A DNA stretch of 64,000 nucleotides from positions 29,382,516 through 29,446,515 of the forward strand of contig OV050030.1 of assembly GCA_920105625.2 (NCBI GenBank). Reading direction: 5' to 3'. The notes beneath the pieces were generated by a model. That model saw only the letters and a list, made by a program, of their open reading frames with translations, was not told the origin of the DNA and ran no database searches. A program made the translations under genes and the position numbers. Positions 36,092 to 47,292 of the stretch are shown in pieces. Position 1 is the stretch's first letter. Each line of letters opens with the position of its first letter. Origin of the DNA: Clusia tigrina (Eukaryota > Arthropoda > Insecta > Diptera > Clusiidae).

Positions 36092-37396
36092 ATGAATATT
36101 GTCTCTGCAGTTGCTTTTGCCATCTTTGTCGTTCCAGTTATTTCTAATCCATTTAAAGAAAAGTGGATGGAAAGAGCATTGATACCTTTTAAAGTAAGTA
36201 CCTAACTTATTCCCTCTACTACTAGAGATCCTGCTGTAGTAAGTAAAAGGATATAAAAGTACTTTAATTGGAAAAATACGTTCACATCATTAAGCTCAAT
36301 AGAAGTTCCCAGAAAAATTGTATAAAATAAGTTGTGGATGACCGTTTCTTTATTTACCTACGATTAAATTACATTTTATGGCATTATGAATGTAACACAC
36401 TATCGAATAAACGGTCTCCAAAGCTTCGTTCGCACCACTGTGCTCACATGTGACGACCAATTTTGAGAGAACTTAACAAAAATGTGCGTAAATAAGATAC
36501 AGTGTAAATCGCTCCGATTGTTCTGTGTTTTTAACATAATCATACATCATCACAGAAGAAAAGTCGAATGGCATAAACATTGCTGGGTAGTTAATATGAC
36601 GTTTTCGTTAAATAATCCCAAAAGTGATTGGGTGACACTCTGAATGTTGTCGACGATGCCGCTAAAGGTCACATATTTTAGACAGATCCAAAGGCTAGCA
36701 TGAATCATTCCGATGTACACATCTTCGAAATAAATGGAGAGCACTGATTTCGATTTTCATGCACACTTTCGGCGATTTTTTTATTTCACCAAACATTAAG
36801 AATGTACGAACTTACGCAGAATAATAGCTCCAGTGGAACATTGTGCAATTCACGTAGCGTACAAACTGAATTTTATTAATAAAGTGTAAGCGTATAATTT
36901 CTTCGAATTGTGGAATTGGGTTCTATTTAAGGTTTGTCAAAATATGATAGCTTTTTATACCATATTTGATTTCCAATAACCGATTATAATTTTTGTACTA
37001 TATCCGATAAGTAATGGCAAATAAGTATTGCATCTTTTGGAATTCTATTTAATTTATTTATTTAATTTTATTTCTTATTTGTTTTTTTTCTTCTAGTACT
37101 GTCAGGTTGAGAGTGGCCTTACCGATTCAGAGGTTGAAAGTTTAGTCACAGCTGTGAGTGGAGAGTTTCTCTATACTCCTAATATGGATATCTATATTTT
37201 ATGCCGACTAAAAATTAATGACTGGCCTAAGAAATTTGATAGAGCAAAAATAAATCAACGGATGAAAGATAAATTCTCATTTACTTCCAAGATTGGCCGC
37301 TGTTTACCTCTCAATACTGACCAAACCGAAGCCAAAATAGCTCTTGACCTATACGATTGCTTGAGGAAGCAAGATCTTAATTTAATGGTTCCGTGA
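36092..37396 (+). CDS. Minus-C odorant-binding-protein-like secreted protein, two exons
   Basis: Exon 1 is 36092-36193 and exon 2 is 37097-37396, with a 903-bp intron (AAA|GTAAGT ... TTCTAG|TAC) in phase 0. The protein is 133 residues. Residues 1-18 are a hydrophobic signal peptide (MNIVSAVAFAIFVVPVIS). The mature part is charged and helical, with just four cysteines at 36, 70, 103 and 122. The spacings of 33, 32 and 18 fit an insect odorant-binding protein that has lost the second and fifth of the six classic cysteines (minus-C class). This class includes fly Obp99-type proteins and the medfly male-specific serum polypeptides, so a role in haemolymph or male tissues is as plausible as olfaction. 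A TATA box lies upstream and AATAAA signals downstream. No stops or frameshifts are seen, so it is probably functional. Confidence 0.85.
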
Positions 37397-37554
37397 ATAA
37401 ATTTATGGCAACTAAAAATTGTTAAATTCTTGCCGGAAAATTTTGATAGCACAAAAATAAATACCCAAATATGAGAACAACTCCCAATCATGTTTTCAGT
37501 CTTCAATATAATGTACGAGTCTTTAGTTTTACGACAAATACTCAGTTATAAACA

Positions 37555-37576
37555 AATAAAGAAGCAATCAAATAAA
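37555..37576 (+). terminator. Poly(A) signals of the OBP-like gene
   Basis: AATAAA at 37555-37560 and again at 37571-37576, about 160-180 nt after the stop codon. An earlier AATAAA lies at 37456-37461. Which one is used cannot be told from sequence. Confidence 0.55.
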
Positions 37577-38598
37577 ACCTCGGTTTGTTTTCTCATTTCC
37601 GTTTCGACTTACAACTGGATTGTTTTTTATTCTCTCCCCTACAGACTCACATCTATATAACAAGTGAGAAATAAATAAACAAAATATTCATTTAAGTACC
37701 ATCAAAACAGATTTTTCGAATTCGGGATTCTGAAAGATTCCCATTTATTGGAAATATGTTATATCATAGAATAGAATCGCTTTGAAATGCATGATTTTGC
37801 AATTTTTGTAATTGCACTTGAAGCTTGATTCAGATTCGCATACAGACAATGCTTACTCTGACATATTTCTCGTTCAATTCCTCTGTCAAATTTACTCGTA
37901 GAAATATTTTTCTCTTTGGATTTGTGGTTTTAGAGTTAATAAATTATTATAAGTTATTATCGTATTATATTAATGATTCTCTTTAATTTCAACATCATGG
38001 AAACATGTTCCAATAGGAGGGCACGATTCTATAAATAAATTCAATCCTTAAAGAAAATATCCAGTTAGTCTGCTCTCGAAGCGGACAATAATATTCATCC
38101 TTAAATTTGCCTGGGCTGAGATAATGCATAGTTTCAAGTAAATGGATGGAAAAAAAATATGGATTGTGAAATGCTTGGAAATGAATTATAATGCTCGGAG
38201 TAATATCAGCGGAAGATGGTGTACAAAAAGAGCAATTTTTTTTTTTTTTTTTTTGTCTATGGCATTTTTTGTCAGAACTGTATATTTTAGAATACATAAT
38301 TTTCGGTATTTATCGAATTAGCATCGAATTTTGCAGACGTATCCACCAAACGGAAAAAAAAGGTTGTAGAGAGTATTCTGTTAGGCGGACTTTGCCGTAT
38401 AGAGCACTGTTTGAAGTATGCTACTTAATGAACCATGTGTGTATTCTGTGCAAATGATTCGATATGCATAATATGGCAACTGTAATATAAGTAAGTAAGA
38501 AAATATATCTGCTGCTAATGAAAGTGGGAATAAGGAAGGATGCACCCTTCTTTAGAGATATAGACGACGTGGAAAATTTCTGAAAAAACATCATTATC
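37577..38598. other. Gene-free spacer
   Basis: No supported gene. Contains a 20-base T homopolymer near 38236-38255. Confidence 0.45.
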
Positions 38599-38915
38599 TG
38601 GAGAATTATATAATGCAAATGTTCCCAGAACTTATGAGTAATGCTATACTATCAAATAATTGGATAATTTTATAATTCAAATGTTCCCAGATGAGATAAG
38701 TAATGCTATACTATCAAATATTTGGAGAATTTTATTCAACAAATGTTCACAGAACTGATAAGTAATGCTATACTATCAAATAATTGGAGAATTTTATTAT
38801 GCAAATGTTCCCAGAACTGATAAGTAATGCTATACTATCAAATAATTGGAGAATTTTATTCCGCAAATGTTCCCAGAACTGATAAGTAATGCTATACTAT
38901 CAAATATTTGGAAAT
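38599..38915. repeat. 62-bp tandem repeat, about five copies
   Basis: A unit that includes GCAAATGTTCCCAGAACTGA and TAAGTAATGCTATACTATCA recurs about five times with few differences (small indels in the first two copies). The last copy breaks off at 38910-38915. The high similarity suggests recent amplification. Confidence 0.9.
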
Positions 38916-39079
38916 TGTTCAGTGGACTTAAACCGAAGTGCATATATTGAGCTTCATTTCTTTCGATTGATGATAAATCCAGAACTCCTCCAAATTATAA
39001 TATATATTTTTTCTATTCATTCATGTTTTTGTTGAATCTTCCTTAAGTGGAACAACAATAATTATTCAAAATTGTTAGT

Positions 39080-39600
39080 CCAGACAAAGTTGAGTCATAT
39101 CGCCCCATCAGTTTGCTGCTGTCTTCCTCAAAAGATAGCCAATAATAGACGAACGAAAACTAATTCCTAATCACCAATTCGGCTTTACGAACCAACACAG
39201 TACAATTGAACAGGTTCATAGACTTGTAAATTGCATTCACACTGCATTCGAGCAAAAAATACTGTACAGCGGCGTTTGTCGATATATCCCAAGCTTTCAA
39301 TCGTGTCTGGCATGACGGATTACTCTACAAAATAAAGAAAACACTTCCAATAAACTATCACATATTTATCAAATCTTACCTTAAAAATCGATACTTCTTT
39401 GTAAAACAAGGTGAAGAAAAATTTGAAATGTGCGAAAGTTCGGCCGGTGTACCCCAAGACAGCGTCATGGATTAGGACAGAACCCATGACGCTGTCTTGG
39501 GGTACACTTGCATTATACACACGATTTACCAGTATCCGAAGGAACTATCGTTAGGACATTTGCAGACGATACTGCTGTTCTCTGAATGGACACACTTCCA
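39080..39600 (+). mobile_element. Jockey RT fragment interrupted by a foldback inversion
   Basis: The plus strand reads YRPISLL, ITNSALRTNT-like, AAFVDISQAFNRVWHDGLLY, KIKKTLPINYHIF, SYLKNRYFFVKQGEE, SAGVPQDSVMG, then, after the inverted segment, RTFADDTAVL with the catalytic FADD intact. A stop directly follows (AVL-stop). Frame changes occur at about 39170-39290. It lies tail to tail with the minus-strand jockey copy starting at 39818. Confidence 0.8.
39447..39507. repeat. Perfect 24-bp inverted repeat inside the RT
   Basis: 39447-39470 (GTGTACCCCAAG...) and 39484-39507 are exact reverse complements around a 13-nt spacer. The right arm plus spacer corresponds to the reverse complement of the expected sense sequence coding VPQDSVMGSVL. 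Part of the spacer (GGACAGAAC) is also accounted for by that copy, which shows that it arose by inverted copying. Confidence 0.9.
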
Positions 39601-40321
39601 TGTATAATTATTAAATATAAATAGATAAGTTAATGGTGGGGGTAAAAAATGTAAATCTTCAAATCATTGGTTTTTTCAGGGGTGAAATTATGGTAGATTT
39701 TAGCAGACTTTTTGCCAGAGTATTATGATAACCTTTCAATCGAATTTTTTATTATATGTGAAATAGGCTATTTCACCTTCAACGGAGCGGATTTCCAGCT
39801 CAGTGGTTTAACCTGGAATTTTTGAAATATGATGGTCCTCCAGTTATAATGCGAAGAAGTACTGGTTGGCATCGTTGAAGTAGTTCAATATTAGTAGCTC
39901 TTGCGGATCCCCATAATTGTATCCCATAGGTTCATCGGTTTTAGGATTCCCTTGAATATAAGATTTTTCTGTACGCTGAGTTTTGACGCTTTATGAAGTA
40001 CCCAATGCAGTTTAGCCACTTTGAGTTTAATTTGCAGTTTCTTGGCTGCGAAATGTCGTCTCTAGGTCAAATGTTTATCTAAATGTTCACCTAAGTATTT
40101 TACGCTATTCTTTGCCGGAATTTTCATATTCTTTGATGTAACCGGGGGCATGACTCTCTTCTAATAGGAAAACTGACGTGATAGCTTTTGCCTCAGTTAC
40201 TCGTAGTGAACCACTGCTCTATTCTCCGTTGGTGCATATGTAGTTCTAGGTCCGCTTTTATGGACAAAAGTTAGAGCTGAGTATTGCTGTGTCGTCAGCA
40301 AAAGTTGAACTCTTTAGATTT

Positions 40322-40930
40322 TGTGAAGATGAAATTTGTCCACTGACAAATATCACCCACACAAAGTTTTGGTTGTTCAAAATATAAAATAAATCAAAGT
40401 AGGCGAGTCAGATTTTGATTCGTTCGTTTCTTCTTCTTGTATGAAACCAATTCTCAATCACGTTAAACTTTCAGTCGTTTAAATAGTGATTGAGAATCTT
40501 TCAGAGTGTGGAGTAACAAGCGTTCAAAGTAGCAATAACAATCGAAACATCAAGCAGAGAACAAACCATCAAAGATTAATAGCTGTTGAAATCTTAATAA
40601 GAATAACGAAATAGAATTAACCAAGTCCACCGGAGTCAAGGGCAAAGAATCAAGAAGACTCAGCCTAAGGAAAATCACTCAAGAATCTCATGCAGGAGAC
40701 TCAGCCTAAGAAGTCTCACTCAAGAATCTCACACAGGAGACTCAGCCTGAGGAATCTCACTCAAGAATCTCACACAGGGGTCTCAGCCTGAAAAGTCTCA
40801 CCGGACTTATTGTCAAAATAACAATAAAGGAAACAATAAAGGCACAAAATTATAAACTCTTGAGATATATTTCTGTGGACGAAACCTGGACACAGCTGAG
40901 CTTTACCCCGGCTCTGAAAAGTTCGTCACA
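40322..40930 (+). mobile_element. Solo LTR with ATTT target duplication
   Basis: 609 bp from TGTGAAGATGAAATTTG to GTTCGTCACA, with TG...CA ends. The tetramer ATTT is present on both sides (40318-40321 and 40931-40934). AATAAA signals near 40823-40840 put the transcription direction on plus. A 41-bp unit containing CTCACTCAAGAATCTCACAC is repeated about three times (40655-40800). A related, inverted and expanded copy is at about 51925-53003. No internal region is present. Confidence 0.85.
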
Positions 40931-41580
40931 ATTTATGTCAGTTTACAAATCGGATGTATAGATCAGATACAATAGAGGGGTCCCAGCATGTTTCCCTGTG
41001 GTAGTCCTGCTCCAATGTTGTAGTCACTAAATATGAAACTGTTGTACTTCATCCTAAATAATTTGTATGTTAGGAATGATTTACGTAGTTGGTATCAGTT
41101 TTTTTATTTTATATATTAATCCCACGTGCCATACCTTGTTAAATGCCTGAGCTACGTCTAAAAATATTGCCTTGCAATACTTTTTGCTCTCTAGGGCAGA
41201 CTGTATTTCAGATTCTGTATACATGCTCAACCGTTCCATGCTTTTCTCTGTCGCCAAATTGATGTTGTGAGATGATATTATAGGTTTCGATATACGGTCG
41301 CAATTTTCCTAATATTTGTTTTTCAAATAACTTAGAGACCGTTGGTATAAGACTAATAGGCCTTTAAGAGGATTGACGCGCTGGATCTTTATCAGGATTA
41401 GCTATAATGGTCATTTGCGAGGTCTTCCAAGCTATCGGATAATATCCCAGTCTAAGCACAGCATTGTGTATGTAGTTAAGCTCCCTGACCGCATTTCCTG
41501 GAAACTCGATAACCATATTGACATTCTTGTAATTGCTTGATTATTACTTTAGTAACTTCTCTTAATTTTAGTTTTAGTTC

Positions 41581-41790
41581 ATCCCCCTCTGTGATCTAGT
41601 GGTAAACTTCCTAGACTCACACTCAGAAGGTCGCAAGTTCAAATCCTGCCCCGTGCTCGGTCTCAAAAATGGTTCTTAATAAACTTTTTTTTTCGCTTCG
41701 GGTCGAAAGCCTCAGTAGCTAGTGCGCACTCCCCAACCCCTTGCAGACACAATTAATTAAGCTGTAAGATATAATAATAATAATAATAAG
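41581..41790 (+). mobile_element. tRNA-derived SINE (copy 1)
   Basis: The 5' head looks like a tRNA: an A-box-like TGATCTAGTGGTAA (41594-41607) and a B-box-like AGTTCAAATCC (41637-41647). The body shares GGTCGAAAGCCTC and TAGCTAGTGC, followed by ACTCCCCAACCCCTTGCA. The 3' end is (TAA)n. It is inserted in the jockey element 39818-41985. Short flanks AGTTTTAG (41570-41577) and AGTTTTGG (41791-41798) are a likely target duplication. It would depend on a partner LINE for movement; the partner is not identified. Confidence 0.8.
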
Positions 41791-42772
41791 AGTTTTGGGG
41801 TCCATGTTGTAGCTTGACTAATGAATGGTGGGAGTGTGACTTTGCTGTTTGTTGAATTTGACTGAAAAACATTATTCAGATGTTCAGCAAAAATCCCACG
41901 CTTTTCTGCACCAGATCTGGCCCAATTGACCTTTTAAGACTTCTTGGTAGGACTAAGGCAAAAAATATTTCATAAAAAATCTCCTGAAAGGCTCCCGAAG
42001 GCGACCTATCACAGATGTTGATTAGATTAAAAGGCATGGCTATATATGATATCTTAGGACACATTAATAGAATACATTCTGTTCGACTGCGCTAAACAAA
42101 ACTATGGACTTAAATCCTAGCTAATGAGATAATGAATTATATCACAACAATGAATTATATCGCAACATCAAAGTAGCTGTATATAAAAAACTTCTGCGAC
42201 AAAACTCCTGACATTTATGGCAAATATAGTTCTATTCTGATACTAAGCTGAGATAGAATAAGGAAATATTAAAGAAAGGGAATATTTCGAAACTTATTAT
42301 TGGCTTTCTACCTTTCTTAATAAATCCAACGTCCAGCCAGTAACATCGAACTATACGAAAATGTTTCGAAAATGTCAGTTAACTGTTCTCTGTTATTAGC
42401 AATTAACAACTCGTATTTATTTACAACTTAAATACTGTATTGTGGCAACTCTTAAGCCCTGTTACTCTGGACTTATTTTAGACTGATATCTAATAAATAA
42501 TCATATAGATTTATAATAGAACGCAGTATGAGAAGGCTTCACAAGGTTCATAAAGAAAGAAGTTCATTAATTTTTGTTCACCATTCATATACAAGGATTC
42601 ATCTCAGTTTGTATATAACTCTTCCATTGCAGATACCTTTAGATGGAGATATATAACCAGACAACTTTCTAGTTAATTAGTACCTTAGTGCATATTGCCA
42701 TAAGACCAAATTATAGTTCATCAAAGCTATGAAATATCAATGATAAGGAGGGAATGGATTTTGAGATACTAG

Positions 42773-42983
42773 TTTGGTTTGGTTTGTTGGCATCTTACAC
42801 CATATTTTTATTATGAGTGCAAGGTGTTGGGGGAATGAGTACTAGCTATAGAGGCTTTCGACTCGAAGGGAAAAGGATTTTATGGAAAGAAGCATTTTGG
42901 AGACCAAGCCCGTGGTAGGATTTGAACCTGCGACTCTCGGGCTGTGAGTCTAGCATGCTTACCATTAGACTACATAGGGCGAC
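42773..42983 (-). mobile_element. tRNA-derived SINE (copy 2), with intact target-site duplication
   Basis: 211 bp on the minus strand. The head reads GTAGTCTAATGGTAAGC (A box) and GCAGGTTCAAATCC (B box). The body includes TCGAGTCGAAAGCCTC and ATAGCTAGTACTC, then CACCTTGCACTC, with a tail of AACC repeats. It aligns with the copy at 41581 over the whole length, apart from small indels and a different tail. Perfect 14-bp duplications TTTTGAGATACTAG flank it (42759-42772 and 42984-42997). The tRNA-like part is not a working tRNA gene: its anticodon and acceptor stems do not pair well. Confidence 0.9.
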
Positions 42984-42997
42984 TTTTGAGATACTAG

Positions 42998-43499
42998 AAT
43001 CTTACAAAGAGTCTATATTTAATATAGTTCTAATATGGACCTATAATTTTTTGAAACACAAATATCTCAAAAGTTCAGCCACACTAACAAATAAATCCTT
43101 CTCCTCCAACTTTTTTGTACCAAAAAATCTGTTACTTAGAAATGAAATAGATAGCAGAAATATTGTCCTCAAGTAAATATTCTAATTTGTTCAATAAAAA
43201 TATTTTTGGTGAAATACATGAGATCATAAAAGACAAAGGTAAACTCTCTTTTTTAAGTTTTTAAAATTTTTCTAAAAGTGTTCTTTATAGTACTCTATGT
43301 CAAGTATAAACAAGCGATTCAAATTGCAATTAATAATTAATTAATTAATTACTAATTAATTAATAAAAAAATTAAGACTTAATTGTTATTATTATTTAAC
43401 AGGATGAAAGAACACCGCGACCTAATCTATTCTGCAGCCTCGTACCCTCAATCCTAGACTCGTACTAAAACACTCCTAGACTATTCATAAATCTCGTAA
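42998..43499. other. Gene-free spacer
   Basis: AT-rich, with an (AATT)n/TTAAT palindromic run at about 43325-43375. No gene. Confidence 0.45.
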
Positions 43500-43790
43500 C
43501 TGCTGTGGGCTTAATTTTAACTATGTGATTTGGAGATAAGAACTCACTACCTAGGTGGTTATGTCTGCGTCTTGCCACCGCTGCAAGTGCATATAATATG
43601 TTCTGCTGTTTCCTGCTCCTCTTGACAGAATCGGCAGGAATCGTCTTCTACTACGCCTATTTTTTTCAGATAGTAATTGAGTCTACTGTGTCCTGTTAAA
43701 AGTTCAGTATAGAGTTTAATGTCATTTCTGCTGAGGTGCATCATCAACCCAGATGTGTTCAGGCATGCCTTTTAATTGTTAGTTGAGTTC
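43500..43790 (-). mobile_element. C-terminal domain of an RNase-H-bearing non-LTR element
   Basis: The minus frame reads LSRNDIKLYTELLTGHSRLNYYL, KKIGVVEDDSCRFCQEEQET and AEHIICTCSGG. This is the conserved TGHxxLNxHLxxIG then CxFCxxExET-xxHxxCxC domain that follows RNase H in many fly I/R-type elements. No stop lies inside the domain. RNase H itself is not present upstream. Confidence 0.7.
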
Positions 43791-45199
43791 GAATTGCTGC
43801 CTAAGAAGGTTAAGGAAACAGAACCTCTCTCCACATACACACACAGAACTGCCAATAATTTTTGAATAAAATTTAACTCGTTAGTGGTTTTTTGAGTTTT
43901 TTTTGAGTTAAGTTTCCAAGTTTAAACTACACATCAACAGAATTTTATGGCATATTATATCATATAATGCCGGAATGAAAATTAAATATGTTTCATAGAA
44001 GATTTTGCTGAAATAGCATACAATGCACCAGATTAAACAGCTGAAAACACTATTCGGAAGTGGATAAAGAATAAGTGAGAAATCTTCAAAAAATAAAATA
44101 CCACAAACATCTCACAAGTACCTTTGGCTTATGCTGGCAGCCCTCGAGTGACGCATTACCTTTTAACGCAATCTACTTTACCGCAATTACCCACCGCCCT
44201 GTCACCGTAATCAGATAAAAAAAACTTATTAGCCATTAAAAAATTTATGAATGCAGGAAAATGCGTTGATCCTTCACTTAAACACACTCTCAATACTTGT
44301 TGTACAGGACTCAGTCTGCTACATCACCAGCGAAACCAAAGGAGCTGATTTACGCACAATTAAAATGTTTGAAACATTCGCAACGGTCCGTAATAAAACG
44401 TGCAGGACCAAGGCGTCCACTTTTAAGGGTCAAGTGCAAATATCGTTAAAGGTGAAATTATAGCCGACATTTTTTTATGCTCTTTGAAAGCATTTGAAAG
44501 ACATACACAATTTTATGTTCGCTTCCTGGCATTGAAGCAGTAATTTCGATTATTATTATTTTTGGAGCTAATTGTGCACGAAAGGGTTAAACGGCTGGGG
44601 CACAAAGGTTGAAATGATGGTGAACGTGTAGAAGTTAAAAGTTTGCTGTGAACTGGTCGCGGAGCCTGGTAATAATAATAATAATTATTTTATTTGGTTG
44701 CCTTTAAGCGGAAAGGCATAAAAAAGTGAAACGGCTTTCAGGATAATTAATAAAAAGATTATGACAGAACTAAAATACGTCTATAGAGCAAGTGGATTAG
44801 TTAAGTAGGTAAGAGTACAATTGAAATGTCAATGGATGGATAATTGTGCTAGCAATTGTATCGACAAAGAGAAAAAAAAGTATTTACATCACTAGAACGA
44901 GAATTGTTTCGTCCAATGTGAGAGTCTTTTTATTTTTAGTATATCCTCATTATCTACGTATTAGCATCAGTCAACCTGTATCTCGCAGAAGGTATCATGT
45001 GTCCGCTTCATGGACGAATTTATGCAGTACTTAATTGTAAAATGTGAGTCGGCTCTCTTATATTCTTTATTAGAACAGTTGTTTAAACTTGTCGTTTTGA
45101 AATTTCAGAGTCAGCGGATACAATAAAAATTGTTTTCGGATATCGCAAGTACACAGCACTTACAACAACGGAAAGAACCACAGTAAATAATATCAAATC
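43791..45199. other. Gene-free spacer
   Basis: No supported gene. The frame 44251-44463 (70 codons) has an ATG and no stop but no family features. Short (AAT)n at about 44680. Confidence 0.4.
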
Positions 45200-46597
45200 A
45201 GAAATCTCTTGTTAGAATTTTTATACTGTAATGGCATTGAATACTTGCTTTGGACCTACCTTGAAGATCGGAGCTACCTTAAAGAGCGAATGCTTATATA
45301 CGAGACCAATAATGGCACCGGAAGCAAAACCGTCACGTCAGAGGCAGCGCAAGGGTCCATCCTCGAACCGGTCCTTTGGAATATAAGATACGATGGCATT
45401 TTGGGCATAAAGATGCTAGATGACACTCATCTAGTCGGATACGCAGACGATATTGCGGCTGTCATCACCGCACGCGACTCGGAAGATGCCCAAAGAAAGC
45501 TGAACCAGGTCATGATCAAAACGCAGAGGTGACTCGATTCACAAGGTTTGAAGTTGGACACGGAAAAGATGGAACTGCTATTCCTCACGAGAAAGTACAT
45601 TCCAATCGAAATTGAATTGAGAGTTTGCTCCGAGACCATCAGGACACAAAAGGTGGTATAGTACCTGGGAATTTAGCTTGACTCCAAGCTCACCTACTGG
45701 GCGCAAATGCAAAATGTGGCGGGGAAAGGCAGCACGGGTAACGGCTTCTCTCAGCAGACTAATGGCAAACATCGGAGGGCCGACATCCAGCAAGAGGAAG
45801 CTTCTGATGATGACAACGCATTCCAGTCTGCTGAATGGTAGCGAATAGTTGGCCGACAAGCTGAAGATATACGCCAGAAGAAAAGTTTTATCCCCCGAAC
45901 CGCAGCTCTGCGAGTAGCTTCATCGTACCGTACTGTATCGCAGCTGGCAATTCTGGTCATTAGCGGCTCAACCCCTGTCGATCTCTTGGCCTTCGAACGC
46001 AACGAGAAGCCAAAATGGTTAAAAATACCAGAGTAACCGCGCATAATATAAAGCAACAATCCGTGCATCATTGGCAAGAACGATGGGCCGCCGAGAGTCG
46101 CGGAAGATGGACAGCGAGACTCACACCCGACATAGCGAGCTGGATAGGAGGAACAGCCGAACCGTCAAACACACTGTTACTGTCTGGTCGCGGATAATTT
46201 TGCAAGTATCTACATCGAGTGGGGAAAATAGTAGGGCCTACAGAGCACACCTTTTTCGAATGCAAAAAAGTGGCAAACAGAGCGCAACCACGCTTGAAAT
46301 GGAGATCGGGAAAACTTTAACCACCGAAAACTGGGACCACGTAGATAAATATGTGGAAAATGTGCTCTGGCGGATAAAGCGGGACCTGGACGTAGGAATA
46401 ATGTTGAGAGTCCAATAGGGACGAACTGAGAAGCTCCACCTTGAAGGAAATATAAAAAGGGTTCCAGGGTGGGGAGATGTTCTCAGTGAGGGGCTGTGAT
46501 GTTTTCGTGAGTGTAATCCTCAATTACCAAATCTGTGACGACAGTTTTGATGATGCGACAGACATTTTTAACCCTCCTACCCAAAAAAAAAAAAATT
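45200..46597 (+). mobile_element. R1-like non-LTR element, 5'-truncated, with poly(A) end
   Basis: The open frame 45209-45532 reads SYLKERMLIYET, SEAAQGSILEPVLWNIRYDGIL and LVGYADDIAAVITARDSEDAQRKLNQV, so the catalytic YADD is kept. Then, with stops and frame changes, come LKLDTEKMELLFLTRKYIP, YLGI-stop-LDSKLTY, ANIGGP, RTAALRVASSYRTVSQ and a C-terminal HHWQERWAAESRGRWTARL. The 3' end matches that of 28018-28660 and finishes in a 13-base A run (46585-46597). The PQGSxLGP loop reads AQGSILEP. The family is distinct from the R1 frame at 26776. Confidence 0.8.
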
Positions 46598-46679
46598 CTT
46601 CTTTTGAAAATGTCTCGAAATCTAAAGAGAGTGATAAGTTATGAATCACGCTTAAAAAATATCATGGAGCATCAACTAT

Positions 46680-47255
46680 AAGTACCCTTCAAAAAGCCAA
46701 GGAATTTTCAAACCATCTCCAATAAAACGAGAGCAGCATTCATTTTTCAAAGGAAGAAGTTGTTGAATTAACTTAAATATTCCTCTGGTAACTAAAGATG
46801 CAGTAAAAACACAAAATAAAGTTACAGGTGGCTTCTGGATTCGATTTGATTAAAGGCGAAATTTTAAAACAACTGCCATCCAAAGCTGTTAAAGCAACTA
46901 GCTTGAATATATGTCTTATATCTGAAATAGAACCTAAAATAGATAAAAACTTAAATGAAGCATGACCATATAGACTGATTTCACTATTACCGTTACTATC
47001 CAAAGCAGTTAAAATTTATCTTAGAAAAAAAAACTGATACCTACTCATCAACAATGTTCAACCTACTTATACCCATTCCTCATCAATGGCAACCATTCAA
47101 TATTAGAAAATTTCAATATAATTGTAGCGAACAACTTATATTTGATCATATTATATTTGATATTGGAGAGATATTGGACAAAGTCTGGTTAGAAGATGTC
47201 ATTTACAAGATAACATTTTCTTTTCCAAAATAATATTATCAGATTCTGCAAATCA
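46680..47255 (+). mobile_element. Jockey RT N-terminal fragment
   Basis: The plus strand reads LQKAKEFSNHLQ (pre-RT), SGFDLIKGEILKQLPSKAV, then after a stop PYRLISLLPLLSKAV, and ILDKVWLEDVIYKI (the AFDxVWHxGL block). Stops and frame changes occur between them. It begins directly after the poly(A) run of the R1-like element. Confidence 0.65.
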
Positions 47256-47292
47256 TTTCTCATGCATTTTAATATTAAACAAGTATATACAT

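Larger units (their letters stand above)
39818..41985 (-). mobile_element. Jockey-type element on the minus strand carrying two insertions
   Basis: From about 41985 down on the minus strand: WARSGAEKRGIFAEHLNNVF (pre-RT), then the SINE at 41581-41790, then KLREVTKVIIKQL, YIHNAVLRLGYYPIAWKTSQMT, RPISLIPTVSKLFEKQI, SQHQFGDREKHGTVEH, AIFLDVAQAFNKVWHVGL and GAGLPQGNMLGP. Then comes the LTR at 40322-40930, then SSTFADDTAILSS (FADD intact), VKYLGEHLDKHLT and KLSVQKNLIFKGILKPMN. Removing both insertions restores the local reading (LTDI-N-LKSSTFADD across the LTR; PKLKLKLREV across the SINE). Stops and frameshifts elsewhere show it was already decaying. Confidence 0.85.

Noticed and set aside
36550..36744. 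64-codon minus frame inside the OBP intron
   Set aside because: No recognised domain, and it sits in intronic DNA; it may be part of an old insertion but cannot be named.
42900..42985. Possible tRNA gene on the minus strand
   Set aside because: The A and B boxes are good, but the acceptor and anticodon stems do not pair. The sequence continues into a SINE body flanked by a 14-bp target duplication.
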